From contig NZ_RLIH01000018.1 of assembly GCF_004006535.1 (NCBI RefSeq), positions 1 through 38,811 on the forward strand: 38,811 nt of DNA. Direction: 5' to 3'. Below, piece after piece: positions 1 to 8,282 of this stretch; the stretch's first letter is position 1; the number at the start of each line of letters is the position of its first letter. The position numbers and the translations under genes are program-made. The DNA is from Anaerosphaera multitolerans. Its GTDB lineage: Bacteria > Bacillota > Clostridia > Tissierellales > Peptoniphilaceae. The notes under the pieces are model-generated. The model was not told where the DNA came from. It did no database searches and saw only the letters and a program-made list of their open reading frames with translations.

Positions 1-1593
1 GGACTGTAACTTGCTGTAAATCCTGCTGGTACTATTTCTTCAACCTTATAGTCTCCATAGTATAATCCTTCTAATGTTAAAGATTCTCCGGCTTTTAATT
101 TAAAGAAGAATTTAGATACATCATTAGCTTGTGGAACTTCAGTTAACCCTTCAATATTTGCTAATGCACTTTCGCCATTTTCCTTAACAGGTCCGGTAAT
201 TTCAAATTCAAACACAGGTGGTTCTTGGTTACTTCTAAGTTTTTCAACTCCTGTATCAAATTTTTTCTCTATGGTAATTTTTCCGTCCTGCTCAGCTGTG
301 TATTTATTTGTTATAACTTTACCTGTTTCATCTATACTTGAAGTATAATACTTAGGAACTTCCACTTCTTTTACCTTGTATTCATAAATATGTCCGTCTT
401 TAGCACGTTCCGCTAAATCCTTCCAAGTATAGGTGTATTCTTTTTTACCATCTTCTTTTGGCTCTACGTCGTATTTAATATCTTTTAATTCTTCCCCGTC
501 TCGAAGGAGAACTAAAGTTATAGGTTTATAATCATTTAGTAAACCGTCAGTCCAGATTTTCTTAGCCACAAAGTCTATCTTATTATCTCCAATAAGTTTA
601 TTTGTAACTACGATTTCTGCAGGCTCCTCACCATTTACAACTTTTACTTTTCTATCTTCAGGATTGTAACTTGGTTCAAAACCTTCGTGTTCCACTTCAA
701 TTACTTCATAGGTAGCATACATTAAACCTTGAAGTACTGTACATTCCGGTCCCTTAATTGTGAAGAAGTATCTTCCGTTTTCTTCTGTTAAACCCTCTAC
801 TCCTTCTAATGCATTGCTTCCGTCTGCCTTAGTAGGTCCAATGACTTCAAATTTAAATTCAGGATTTTTTCCTGCTCTTGTAGCTTTATTGCCTACATCA
901 ATTACTTTTCTTATCTTTAATTTTCCGTCGGCTTTAGCTGTATATTTATTGGTTATGGTAAAGCCGTCTTTCATATTTCCTGTCACTGTAGATTCATAAT
1001 ATTCAGGTGTTGATTTTTCCTTTACACTATACTGATACTCTAATCCCTTGTCGTCAAATTTTTGTAAATCTTTCCAAGTATAAGTGTATTCACTGGCTCC
1101 ATCTTCCTGCGGTGCTATGGAATTAGGTTTAATGTCCGTTGCTTTATCATTTCTATAGAGAACTAAATCTACTTTTTTATGTTCGTTTAAAAGACCGCCA
1201 ACCCATACTTTTTTAGCTGTAACATCTACAGTCTTATCATCGGCTTTAGGACTATTTGTAACGATTAATTCCTTACTCTTATCATTAATGGCTAAGCTTA
1301 CTTTACCGTCTTTTTCACTGTAGCTTACTAGGAATCCCTTAGAGTCGGTTTCCTTAACCTGATATTCTCCATAAGGTAAATTTTTTAATATTAATGACCG
1401 ACCTGCTTCCAGTTTAAAAGTAAATTTATTTTTATCTGCTGTAGGAGTTAAATCTTTAATTCCATCCAGTGCATTTGTGCCGTCTGCCTTTGTCGGTCCG
1501 GTAATTTCAAATTCAAATTCCAGTTTACCTGCCTTAGCGGACTTTGTACCTGCTACAGGGTCAAATTTTTTCGTTATCTTTAATTCGCCAAGT
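1..1593 (-). repeat. Composite protein-coding tandem repeat of about 640-660 bp in the adhesin
   Basis: Two module types alternate. Module A (starting KITKKFD, RKVIDVG or IEKKFDTG and containing FEFEITGP or FKFEVIGP) begins near 1590, 935 and 300. Module B (Cna-B type, AKKVWVGG or AKKIWTDG, then EYTYTWKDL) begins near 1240 and 600. The A+B unit recurs every 640-660 bp. The copies have diverged at DNA level but keep recognisable stretches, for example the GGTCC-containing block near 1491, 831 and 188. The third A copy is cut by the window edge, so the true copy number is unknown. Confidence 0.75.
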
Positions 1594-3899
1594 GGTTTTT
1601 CCACATTAGTTACTATAATTGGTGTATCTTCATCACCTTGTTTAATCTTAAAGGTATCTGTGTTCTCTCCGTAAATATTATAAGTTGTTTCATAGTCTGA
1701 TGCCTTATGCTCAATTGGTCCTGAGAATTTTTCAGCAGCCACTGTGTAGGTGTCTTCTATACGAAGATTGGTCATAACTTTCTTGCCACCGGCTTTAACA
1801 GTGTACTCTTTCTTATAGTCTCCCTTGTCGTTGTCCACCGGCATTGTAAATTCTCTTTCATCTGCTTCAAATCCTTCCGATGGAACTAGGAAACCTAAAC
1901 TGTTAATTAGTTTCTTTTCAATTACCAGAAGAATCGGATCTACTTTTGGAACATCTACTATAATCTTTTGCTGCTGTCCCTTATTATCTACGTAATCTAA
2001 GACAGTTTCTCCATTGGTGGCAAAGTTTTTACCATCCTCTGAAGTTGCATTTAAAATAGCATCATCGATTTCAATAGTATATCTCAACTCAGCATATTTT
2101 ATATCAGAGCCTTCTGCAATAGGTTTCTTTAAAGTTCCTATATCCCATTCTATAGTTTTGTTTATCTCATCGTATTTCACAACCCCATCTGTCGGAGTAA
2201 TTGAACTGACATCACCATACACTACAAATCCCATTCCCATCGGGTCTGTAACTTTACAATTCTTTGCTGCCGATAGAATATCTCCGCCGATTACTTGAAA
2301 GATTTCTTCCAAGTCTTCAGGTTCTGCAGTGTAATCTTTTCCTGAACTTGCCACACCTTTTAATACTTCAGTACCATCAGGACTCATACTTAGTGCTATG
2401 GTGTAGATCCAATTGCCTTCAGATTTTGCAAAGCCTGCTTCTGCGATGGTAGAGTTACCATGATTTATAAAATACTTAGTACCGTCTTCTGTAGTATCAA
2501 ATAAAATTCTTAGATGGTCTCCATCTCCCTTAGATTCACTATATACAAATTCACTTTCAGGGATTTCTGTTGAAGATTCAAAATGCTCTCCGTATGGTAT
2601 CCAATATTGATTTTTATTTTTGAAATTGTAACTATAAGTTGGCTCTCCATCAGATAGTAGTACCATATTTTGCATATCTGCATCGGAATTTTCAAGTAGG
2701 GCACTGCCTTGTCTAACACCTGCCTGAGTTAAAGTTCCTCCTTGTGCCTCTAAAGCATTTATAGCATTTACAATTGCCTCTCTGTCATCAGTTAATGCCT
2801 GATCAACTGTTACACTTGATGAATAGGACACAACTGCAATTCTGGTCTTAACACTTTCATCAGACAGTAGGGTGTCTGCAAATTTAATTGCCGCTGACTT
2901 AGCAGCATCCATTCTCGAGCCGCCACCACTTGCGTCCTTGTTCATACTTCCTGAACGGTCGACTACCAATACAATATCTGAACTGGTTTCGTCGTCTCTT
3001 CCTTCTATTCTTAAAGTAATATCCCACATATTTACTTTGCCTTCTACAGGTTCAGCATCTTTAGTCATGGTTACTTCGCCCAGTTCTAGGCCACCATCAA
3101 GAGAGCGTTTAGTCCTGTAACTTGTTTCAGGATAGATGTCGTATCTGATTTCAGGAGCTTCAATTTCCATAGGACCAGGTAAATTGTCTAAGTTCAGTAG
3201 AAATTCAGGTTCTTCTTGTTTTTCCAATTCACTTTTAAATTCATTTAAGCTCGCCATCTCTTCTTCAACTATTATGTCAATTTCTTCCTTAGATTGAGCA
3301 CTGTCTATTTTTTCAAGTACCACAGCAAGCTTGGAATCCAACTCCGCTACAATTTCTTCATTTTCAATATTTAAATTTTTCAATTTTTCATATTCTTCAA
3401 TTATTGTAGCTTTAGCTTCATTTCTAACATTTTCTAAATCTTCGTCTTCTTCCGCAATTAAATTGTCCAATTCCATTCTTAAAGATTCAATTTCACTTAA
3501 TTCTCTTGTAACTATTAAGTTTATTTCTTCTTCAGTTTCAGCAACTTCAATTTCATTTAAAGCTATTGTCAAGTTTTCTTCTATTCTGTTTAAAAAATCC
3601 TCATTAATTTTTTCGTGTTCTTTTAAACTATTATAACCGTCTTTAATCTCTTCCTTGCCTTGCTCTCTTAATTCAATTAACTCTTCTGTAAAATCATCTT
3701 CAAAATCAAAATCATCTTCATTTAAATCTCCTTGGACATCTAAATCTTCCTGAATATCTTCTTGATTAATATTTTGATTTGAAATTTCATCAATGGCATA
3801 AACAATACCCAATGTTGCAAATTGCTCAAATACCAATGTCATTATTAACAGAAATAAAATCAATTTTTGTTTAAGCGATTTTCGATTACTATTTTTCAT
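1..3899 (-). CDS. VWA-domain, Cna-B repeat surface adhesin (pilus-tip-like), C-terminus beyond window
   Basis: The frame is open from an ATG at 3899 to the left edge, about 1,299 residues, so the C-terminus and any LPXTG anchor lie outside. The ATG follows GAGGAG by 8 nt. Residues 1-35 are a signal peptide (basic start, hydrophobic core, likely cleavage after VYA). Residues about 40-235 are very acidic and Glu/Lys rich and look like coiled coil. A von Willebrand A domain lies around 305-480 with the MIDAS motif DRSGS near residue 315 and LSDGEP near 416. Beyond about 630 the protein alternates SpaA/prealbumin-like and Cna-B-like modules (FEFEITGP, EYTYTWKDL motifs). This layout is known for tip adhesins of sortase-assembled pili and MSCRAMM-like proteins that bind host matrix; the ligand cannot be read from sequence. 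The MalT-type regulator upstream on the same strand may control it (inference). Confidence 0.88.
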   Translation of the reverse strand, partial: MKNSNRKSLKQKLILFLLIMTLVFEQFATLGIVYAIDEISNQNINQEDIQEDLDVQGDLNEDDFDFEDDFTEELIELREQGKEEIKDGYNSLKEHEKINEDFLNRIEENLTIALNEIEVAETEEEINLIVTRELSEIESLRMELDNLIAEEDEDLENVRNEAKATIIEEYEKLKNLNIENEEIVAELDSKLAVVLEKIDSAQSKEEIDIIVEEEMASLNEFKSELEKQEEPEFLLNLDNLPGPMEIEAPEIRYDIYPETSYRTKRSLDGGLELGEVTMTKDAEPVEGKVNMWDITLRIEGRDDETSSDIVLVVDRSGSMNKDASGGGSRMDAAKSAAIKFADTLLSDESVKTRIAVVSYSSSVTVDQALTDDREAIVNAINALEAQGGTLTQAGVRQGSALLENSDADMQNMVLLSDGEPTYSYNFKNKNQYWIPYGEHFESSTEIPESEFVYSESKGDGDHLRILFDTTEDGTKYFINHGNSTIAEAGFAKSEGNWIYTIALSMSPDGTEVLKGVASSGKDYTAEPEDLEEIFQVIGGDILSAAKNCKVTDPMGMGFVVYGDVSSITPTDGVVKYDEINKTIEWDIGTLKKPIAEGSDIKYAELRYTIEIDDAILNATSEDGKNFATNGETVLDYVDNKGQQQKIIVDVPKVDPILLVIEKKLINSLGFLVPSEGFEADEREFTMPVDNDKGDYKKEYTVKAGGKKVMTNLRIEDTYTVAAEKFSGPIEHKASDYETTYNIYGENTDTFKIKQGDEDTPIIVTNVEKPLGELKITKKFDPVAGTKSAKAGKLEFEFEITGPTKADGTNALDGIKDLTPTADKNKFTFKLEAGRSLILKNLPYGEYQVKETDSKGFLVSYSEKDGKVSLAINDKSKELIVTNSPKADDKTVDVTAKKVWVGGLLNEHKKVDLVLYRNDKATDIKPNSIAPQEDGASEYTYTWKDLQKFDDKGLEYQYSVKEKSTPEYYESTVTGNMKDGFTITNKYTAKADGKLKIRKVIDVGNKATRAGKNPEFKFEVIGPTKADGSNALEGVEGLTEENGRYFFTIKGPECTVLQGLMYATYEVIEVEHEGFEPSYNPEDRKVKVVNGEEPAEIVVTNKLIGDNKIDFVAKKIWTDGLLNDYKPITLVLLRDGEELKDIKYDVEPKEDGKKEYTYTWKDLAERAKDGHIYEYKVKEVEVPKYYTSSIDETGKVITNKYTAEQDGKITIEKKFDTGVEKLRSNQEPPVFEFEITGPVKENGESALANIEGLTEVPQANDVSKFFFKLKAGESLTLEGLYYGDYKVEEIVPAGFTASYS

Positions 3900-4257
3900 C
3901 TCCTTCACTCCTCTCATTTTGATAACTTAACAATACTTTCTTCTAAACTTCACTCCATACCACTTTCTTGTTTGCTAAATAATTCAATTTATGAGATTTC
4001 TGAGATTAAAAACAATGCTTAAAACTTGTGAAAATTAATTTTGACAAATCCAGATATAAAGCAAAGCTTTAATAAAACTAAATTTATTTAAACTTAAATC
4101 ATTACACTACCACCCTTTCTTTACATCGTTAAATTGTTAACGTTTTCCTATATTTTTCAAGTCAATTCTCTATAAAATTCTGACAGTTACCATTCTTTCT
4201 AATTAAAGCTTATCAAGCCCTAACTGCCATTCAAGAAGTATTTTCATTGTGCCTGCA
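3900..4257. other. AT-rich intergenic region upstream of the adhesin, with a 16-nt palindrome
   Basis: There is no supportable gene in these roughly 360 bases. They hold the 5' region of the adhesin gene. A perfect inverted repeat, CGTTAAATTGTTAACG, lies at 4127-4142, about 230 bp upstream of the adhesin ATG. It could be an operator or a small hairpin. A TTGTCA hexamer reads on the minus strand at 4042-4047, but no convincing -10 box follows it, so the promoter is not assigned. Confidence 0.45.
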
Positions 4258-4321
4258 TAAAAAAATAAATAAATAAAGGCCATTAAGTTCTGTCATTTCA
4301 ATGACTTTAACTTAATGACCT
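4258..4321 (-). terminator. Intrinsic terminator of the LuxR/MalT-type gene
   Basis: A 13-bp stem pairs 4309-4321 with 4277-4289 with one mismatch, and a second inner stem (GTCATT/AATGAC) sits inside it. On the minus strand the hairpin is followed by a T-rich run at 4258-4276. It lies just after the regulator stop codon, so regulator and adhesin are probably separate transcription units. Confidence 0.85.
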
Positions 4322-4333
4322 ATTCTAAAAAAA

Positions 4334-6850
4334 TTATAAAATTCCCAGTAATTTTCCCTTGTTAATTGCCTCTTGTGAATTTCCAACTTCTAAATCTCTA
4401 TAAAGCAGCCTTACGTGATTCTTAACTGTCCCATAACTTAACTTCAATTCTTCTGCAATCTCAGCATAGGTTAAACCCCTTGAGATATACTCTAATATTT
4501 CTTGCCGTCTTGGAGTAAGTTCAGCATTTCCTTTTATTAAATTTAAATTATTTTCTTCAGCAATGCTATTTAAAATATTTTTTAAAAACTCCCGCTTTTC
4601 CTTAGAAACACCCTTCTCTTTTAATATGTATTGGAGTAACAGATAAATTTCCGGCCCATTACTAATAAATAATCTTGAAAAATTATATACATGAGCAATG
4701 TCTACAGCTTTTTTTAAACTCTTTAGGGCATAATCTAATTCATCCATATTAATATAACATATTCCGAGAAGTGTTCCCACTTCAATTTGATCCAAGTCCC
4801 TTTTATAATTCTCCGCAAATTTTAAAAGCTTTCTTCCAAATTCAACAGCTTCACTATACATCTTCAAAGCCATATAACTTTTAAGAGTTGCAAAGGAACG
4901 ACAAAGATTATAAAAAGTAATTTTCTTTTCATCTATAAGCGGATAGGCTTCAAGCCAGTTTTCAGCAGCCAATACATCTCCTTTTTCAATTTTATAAAAT
5001 ACATATTCCGCATTAAAATTATGTAGCAATGCATTTGCAGGTTTTTTTTGTACATATTTTCCCAGCTGAATATAAAGTCTTTCTACTAAAAAATCAGATT
5101 TCATTACTCTTAAAATAGCTATTAAAATTGAATTCACTAAAAATACAGTTTCATAATTGGTACTAACTGTTAGTTTACCATAGGCTTCAAGAGCTAATTC
5201 CGCTGCTTTTAAAATATTATTCTGTTCAAATAGTATTCCCGCCCTTAAACAAAGCACCATTAAAATCGTATCTTTACCTATCATTTTTCCAAAAGAATTA
5301 AAAATATCACTTATATCTTTTTCATTCAAATCATAAAATTCTGAATAGTCCCTCATAGACCTATGAAAATACGGAAACTTATGAGTAATAGTTGGAGTGT
5401 ATATCTCTTTTTTATTATACTTCACTTCTTCCGGTAAATCTTGTAACAATTTAACCGCCTTTTTAGAAATACTTTTCAGAGAAACATTGAAATTTAAAGA
5501 ACTTTGAAAAATCACTTTCTCTAAAAGACCGGGATTCGTTGCGGCAATTTCACTTAAATTTTCCAGTAAAATTTCCATATCACTTAAATATAAGTCACTA
5601 TCTCCCATCATAAAGGAATACCATGAACGTCTAACGAGTATATTGTAATTATTAACAACTACTTCATTGGGTAAGTTCATTACTATTTCTCTTCCAAACT
5701 GTAAATGAACTTCCAAGGGTGTGACGCTTTCCATTTTTGCCAACTCAAATAAACAAAGATCAATTTTATCGTACTGCTTGTTTTCCATATACAGCTTAGC
5801 CGCTCCAAAATAATCTTTGCTTTTAAAAAGCCAGTCTGCCGTTTTTTCTTTAACTGCCCTTAATTCTTCCTCTGTAAATATTTTATTTGCTTGATTTATT
5901 AAAAACAATTTAAATAAATCGTGAAAGTAATAAGTAAAATCATCTATCATAGTTAAAAAAATATTATTGTTATAGATTTTTAAAAGACTGTCTTTAACAT
6001 CATCTCCAAATATAAATTTACAGTTTTCTTCTGTTACCATAGGTAAGTAAGCACATCCAATAAGAAATTTCTGTGTCTCTATGTCCCATGTGTCCCAAAT
6101 ATACTTTTTAAAATAATCGTCAAAGAGATTTTCGGGAAAGATAACATTGTCTATTAAAGAGAGATTACTCATTAATAAAACCTGTATTCCCATAACCCAA
6201 CCCTTAGTTATATTAACTAACTCTCTGGCCATTTTCATACAAGTGGCATTTTTTACCCTTACCTGCTCTCTCTTTACACAAAGTTCCTCTGTATCCTCCG
6301 TTGAGAATTCCAAGTCTTCTTTATTAAAGATAACAAATTCATCTTCAATAAAATTATCTATGTCCTCTCTGCTTAAAAAACCGATGGTAATATATGTAGG
6401 TAAACGTTTGACTATTAAATGTAATGAATCCTTAACTTCTTTGCTTGCAAGTTGTAAATCATCTATAACTAAGTAACAACGCTTACTCTTATCCGGAAGT
6501 TTCTTTAATATTTCAAATACTGTTGCAAGCTCAAAATCAAAGTTTGCATTTTTTACCGCTTTTCTAAATTCCCTATCCGGTACTATAGATGCTATGGCTT
6601 CTATAAAATGTCTATAAAAAGTTGAACTATTGGAATTTCTTGAATCCACTTTAATCCATGCTTTTTCACCATTGAGGCTTTCCATATATTGTACTGCAAA
6701 GACAGTCTTACCATAACCTCCCGGAGCAGAAATAAAAAATCTCTTTTTTGACTTTACTTCTCTTTTGAAATCATTAAGAACTTCTTCTCTTAAAACCCAC
6801 CTTCTATCAACTCTGGGTTGTCTAAATAAATATTTTTCTCTCAAGTTCAC
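4334..6850 (-). CDS. MalT-type LuxR-family transcriptional regulator with STAND ATPase domain
   Basis: This 838-residue cytoplasmic protein has the MalT/LAL arrangement. An N-terminal NTPase has a Walker A motif (SAPGGYGKT, near residue 42) and a Walker B-like YLVIDDLQ near 127. A long helical middle (about 330-760) resembles the TPR-like sensor region. The C-terminus carries a LuxR/GerE helix-turn-helix (about 775-838: LTPRRQEILEYISRG, YAEIAEEL, TVKNHV). Such proteins bind an inducer and ATP, oligomerise and activate nearby promoters. The listed start is GTG; a TTG two codons later lies at a better distance (8 nt) from GGGAGG, so the first two residues are uncertain. It has its own promoter and terminator. 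The neighbouring adhesin gene is the obvious candidate target, but this is inference from position only. Confidence 0.9.
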   Translation of the reverse strand: MNLREKYLFRQPRVDRRWVLREEVLNDFKREVKSKKRFFISAPGGYGKTVFAVQYMESLNGEKAWIKVDSRNSNSSTFYRHFIEAIASIVPDREFRKAVKNANFDFELATVFEILKKLPDKSKRCYLVIDDLQLASKEVKDSLHLIVKRLPTYITIGFLSREDIDNFIEDEFVIFNKEDLEFSTEDTEELCVKREQVRVKNATCMKMARELVNITKGWVMGIQVLLMSNLSLIDNVIFPENLFDDYFKKYIWDTWDIETQKFLIGCAYLPMVTEENCKFIFGDDVKDSLLKIYNNNIFLTMIDDFTYYFHDLFKLFLINQANKIFTEEELRAVKEKTADWLFKSKDYFGAAKLYMENKQYDKIDLCLFELAKMESVTPLEVHLQFGREIVMNLPNEVVVNNYNILVRRSWYSFMMGDSDLYLSDMEILLENLSEIAATNPGLLEKVIFQSSLNFNVSLKSISKKAVKLLQDLPEEVKYNKKEIYTPTITHKFPYFHRSMRDYSEFYDLNEKDISDIFNSFGKMIGKDTILMVLCLRAGILFEQNNILKAAELALEAYGKLTVSTNYETVFLVNSILIAILRVMKSDFLVERLYIQLGKYVQKKPANALLHNFNAEYVFYKIEKGDVLAAENWLEAYPLIDEKKITFYNLCRSFATLKSYMALKMYSEAVEFGRKLLKFAENYKRDLDQIEVGTLLGICYINMDELDYALKSLKKAVDIAHVYNFSRLFISNGPEIYLLLQYILKEKGVSKEKREFLKNILNSIAEENNLNLIKGNAELTPRRQEILEYISRGLTYAEIAEELKLSYGTVKNHVRLLYRDLEVGNSQEAINKGKLLGIL

Positions 6851-6916
6851 CGCCTCCCTATTGTCTAATTAAACATATAATAAACATTACTTTAATAAAG
6901 GACAGTATTTAGTTTG

Positions 6917-6945
6917 ATTATATACAATAAACCTATTTTTTGCAA
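6917..6945 (-). promoter_or_regulatory. Sigma-A-type promoter of the LuxR/MalT-type gene
   Basis: On the minus strand a TTGCAA -35 box (6940-6945) is separated by 17 nt from a perfect TATAAT -10 box (6917-6922). It lies about 67 nt upstream of the regulator start codon. No other strong candidate exists between rplL and this gene. Confidence 0.75.
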
Positions 6946-6981
6946 AATCCATTTAATTCAAACATTTTCGGTGGCAGTATT

Positions 6982-7019
6982 ATTAAAAATAAAAAAACCT
7001 AAGGTCCAATAACCTTAGG
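6982..7019 (-). terminator. Terminator of the rplJ-rplL operon
   Basis: A 7-bp perfect stem, CCTAAGG/CCTTAGG (6998-7004 with 7013-7019), is followed on the minus strand by seven T and a further T-rich stretch. It sits 18 nt after the rplL stop codon. The operon therefore ends here and does not continue into rpoB. Confidence 0.9.
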
Positions 7020-7036
7020 CTTAAAATTTAAAGAAA

Positions 7037-7423
7037 TTAAGCAAGTTCTACAACTGCTCCTACTTCTTCTAATTTAGTTTTCATTTCTTCTGCAGCATCT
7101 TTAGCTACGCCTTCTTTAACAGCTTTTGGAGCTCCGTCTACTAGAGCTTTAGCTTCTTTTAGTCCAAGACCAGTTAAGTCTTTAACTACTTTAATAACTT
7201 TAACTTTTTCTTGTCCAGCTTCTTTAAGAACTACATCAAATTCTGTTTTTTCTTCCGCTGCTGCTGCCGGTGCTGCTCCACCTGCTGCCGGTGCTGCTGC
7301 AACTGCCATTGGAGCTGCTGCTGATACACCAAACTCTTCTTCTAGAGCTTTAACTACTTCTGATAATTCTAATACTGTTAATCCTTTTATTTCTTCAATA
7401 AGTCCTTGTACTTTTTCTGACAT
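7037..7423 (-). CDS. rplL: Ribosomal protein bL12 (L7/L12)
   Basis: This 128-residue protein is the flexible stalk protein of the large ribosomal subunit, which recruits translation GTPases. It has the N-terminal dimerisation helices ([19 protein letters not shown]), an Ala/Pro/Gly-rich hinge at about 35-57, and the C-terminal domain with [27 protein letters not shown] and the final EVGAVVELA. Length and composition are normal for the family. It follows rplJ after 36 nt with a GGAGG-type ribosome binding site, and a terminator follows it. Confidence 0.98.
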   Translation of the reverse strand: MSEKVQGLIEEIKGLTVLELSEVVKALEEEFGVSAAAPMAVAAAPAAGGAAPAAAAEEKTEFDVVLKEAGQEKVKVIKVVKDLTGLGLKEAKALVDGAPKAVKEGVAKDAAEEMKTKLEEVGAVVELA

Positions 7424-7459
7424 TTTAATACCTCCAAATATTTTTAAATTATGCTACCT

Positions 7460-7999
7460 TTAAGCTGTAGCTTCTTCCGCTTTTTTGTCCGCAATAGCTT
7501 GTAATACCACTGCCAAACCTCTTATGTTTCCGTTTAACACATTTACAAAACCTTGTAGTGGAGCATTTAATCCACCTAGTACTTGAGCTATTAATACTTC
7601 CCTAGCCGGTAACTTAGCAAGATCTTGTATTTCCTCTTTAGTGATTATTTTTCCGTCAACTATACCGGATTTAATTTCCAGTTCTTCATGTTCTTCAGCA
7701 AACTTTGACGTAATCTTTGCTGCTGCAACTGCATCTTCCATTGAAAAAGCAACTGCACTTGGTCCCTTTAAAAATTCTGAAATATCATCGTAACCAAGTT
7801 CTTCAAAAGCACGTCTCATCATAGTGTTTTTATAAACTTTATAGTCTACATTTGCCTCTCTATATTGAGATCTAAGTTCTGTTACTTCTGCAACGTCAAG
7901 ACCTCTATAGTTTACAAGTACTATACTTTGTGCGCTTTGAATTTTTTCTTTAATTTCTTCAACTAATTGGGTTTTCATTTGAAGTTTTTCTTCTCTCAC
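7460..7999 (-). CDS. rplJ: Ribosomal protein uL10
   Basis: This 179-residue protein is the base of the ribosomal stalk and binds L12 dimers. It shows the family core (IVLVNYRGLDVAEVTELR, YKVYKNTMMRRAFEELG, GPSAVAF) and the C-terminal helix that carries L12. I chose the GTG at 7999 because GGGGGTG lies 4-5 nt upstream; the first ATG, seven codons later, has no suitably spaced site. The gene is preceded by an L10 leader with an attenuator and by a strong promoter. In most bacteria rplJ follows rplA directly; here the two are about 5 kb apart. Confidence 0.97.
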   Translation of the reverse strand: MREEKLQMKTQLVEEIKEKIQSAQSIVLVNYRGLDVAEVTELRSQYREANVDYKVYKNTMMRRAFEELGYDDISEFLKGPSAVAFSMEDAVAAAKITSKFAEEHEELEIKSGIVDGKIITKEEIQDLAKLPAREVLIAQVLGGLNAPLQGFVNVLNGNIRGLAVVLQAIADKKAEEATA

Positions 8000-8020
8000 T
8001 CTTTCACCCCCTGAATATAT

Positions 8021-8050
8021 AAAAAAATCTCATCGCAGACTTGATGAGAT
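8021..8050 (-). terminator. Attenuator hairpin in the L10 leader
   Basis: An 8-bp perfect stem, ATCTCATC/GATGAGAT (8027-8034 with 8043-8050), is followed on the minus strand by a run of seven T. It lies before the rplJ ribosome binding site, so it can stop transcription before rplJ-rplL when L10 is in excess. Confidence 0.85.
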
Positions 8051-8136
8051 TACAAAAAATCGAAATAATATCGATATTTATCACCTCGGTAGGATTATTA
8101 AAGCATAGCTCCCTACTGTCTGCGGTTATTTTACCG
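8021..8136 (-). ncRNA. L10 leader (autoregulatory ribosomal protein leader)
   Basis: The transcribed region upstream of rplJ has the hallmarks of the L10 leader: an outer helix formed by CTCGGTA and TACCGAG, and the conserved CCGCAGACAGTAGGGAG and CCTACCGAGG blocks. In Bacillus the L10(L12)4 complex binds this leader and causes premature termination. Here a terminator hairpin lies at the 3' end (8027-8050). The leader segment GTCTGCG at 8034-8040 (minus sense, inside the terminator loop) is complementary to CGCAGAC at 8118-8124, which supplies a competing antiterminator pairing. Confidence 0.88.
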
Positions 8137-8142
8137 AGTGTT

Positions 8143-8171
8143 ATGTTATCAAATATAGATGAATTTGTCAA
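8143..8171 (-). promoter_or_regulatory. Promoter of rplJ-rplL
   Basis: On the minus strand a consensus TTGACA (8166-8171) is separated by exactly 17 nt from TAACAT (8143-8148). Transcription would start near 8136, at the 5' end of the L10 leader. The promoter makes rplJL independent of rplKA. Confidence 0.85.
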
Positions 8172-8249
8172 CAAATTTAACTAAGCTTTTTAATTCTTTT
8201 TATCTGAAAACATTTTAACAATTTTGTAAATATTTTCCCCATAGGTCTG

Positions 8250-8258
8250 TGATATAAT
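8250..8258 (+). promoter_or_regulatory. Extended -10 promoter of the ABC exporter operon
   Basis: TGATATAAT (8250-8258) is an extended -10 element with a perfect TATAAT. There is no good -35 box at the usual distance, which extended -10 promoters can tolerate. It lies about 25-35 nt upstream of the ATPase start. Confidence 0.6.
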
Positions 8259-8282
8259 TATTTTGAATTTTAACTGAGAGAG

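Noticed and set aside
3331-3636. Ser-rich 101-codon plus-strand frame
   Set aside because: It is antisense to the acidic coiled-coil part of the adhesin; Glu codons read backwards give Ser and Phe.
6147-6476. 109-codon plus-strand frame opposite the LuxR/MalT-type gene
   Set aside because: It is the shadow of a well-supported gene; the composition is Ser/Leu rich as expected for an antisense frame.
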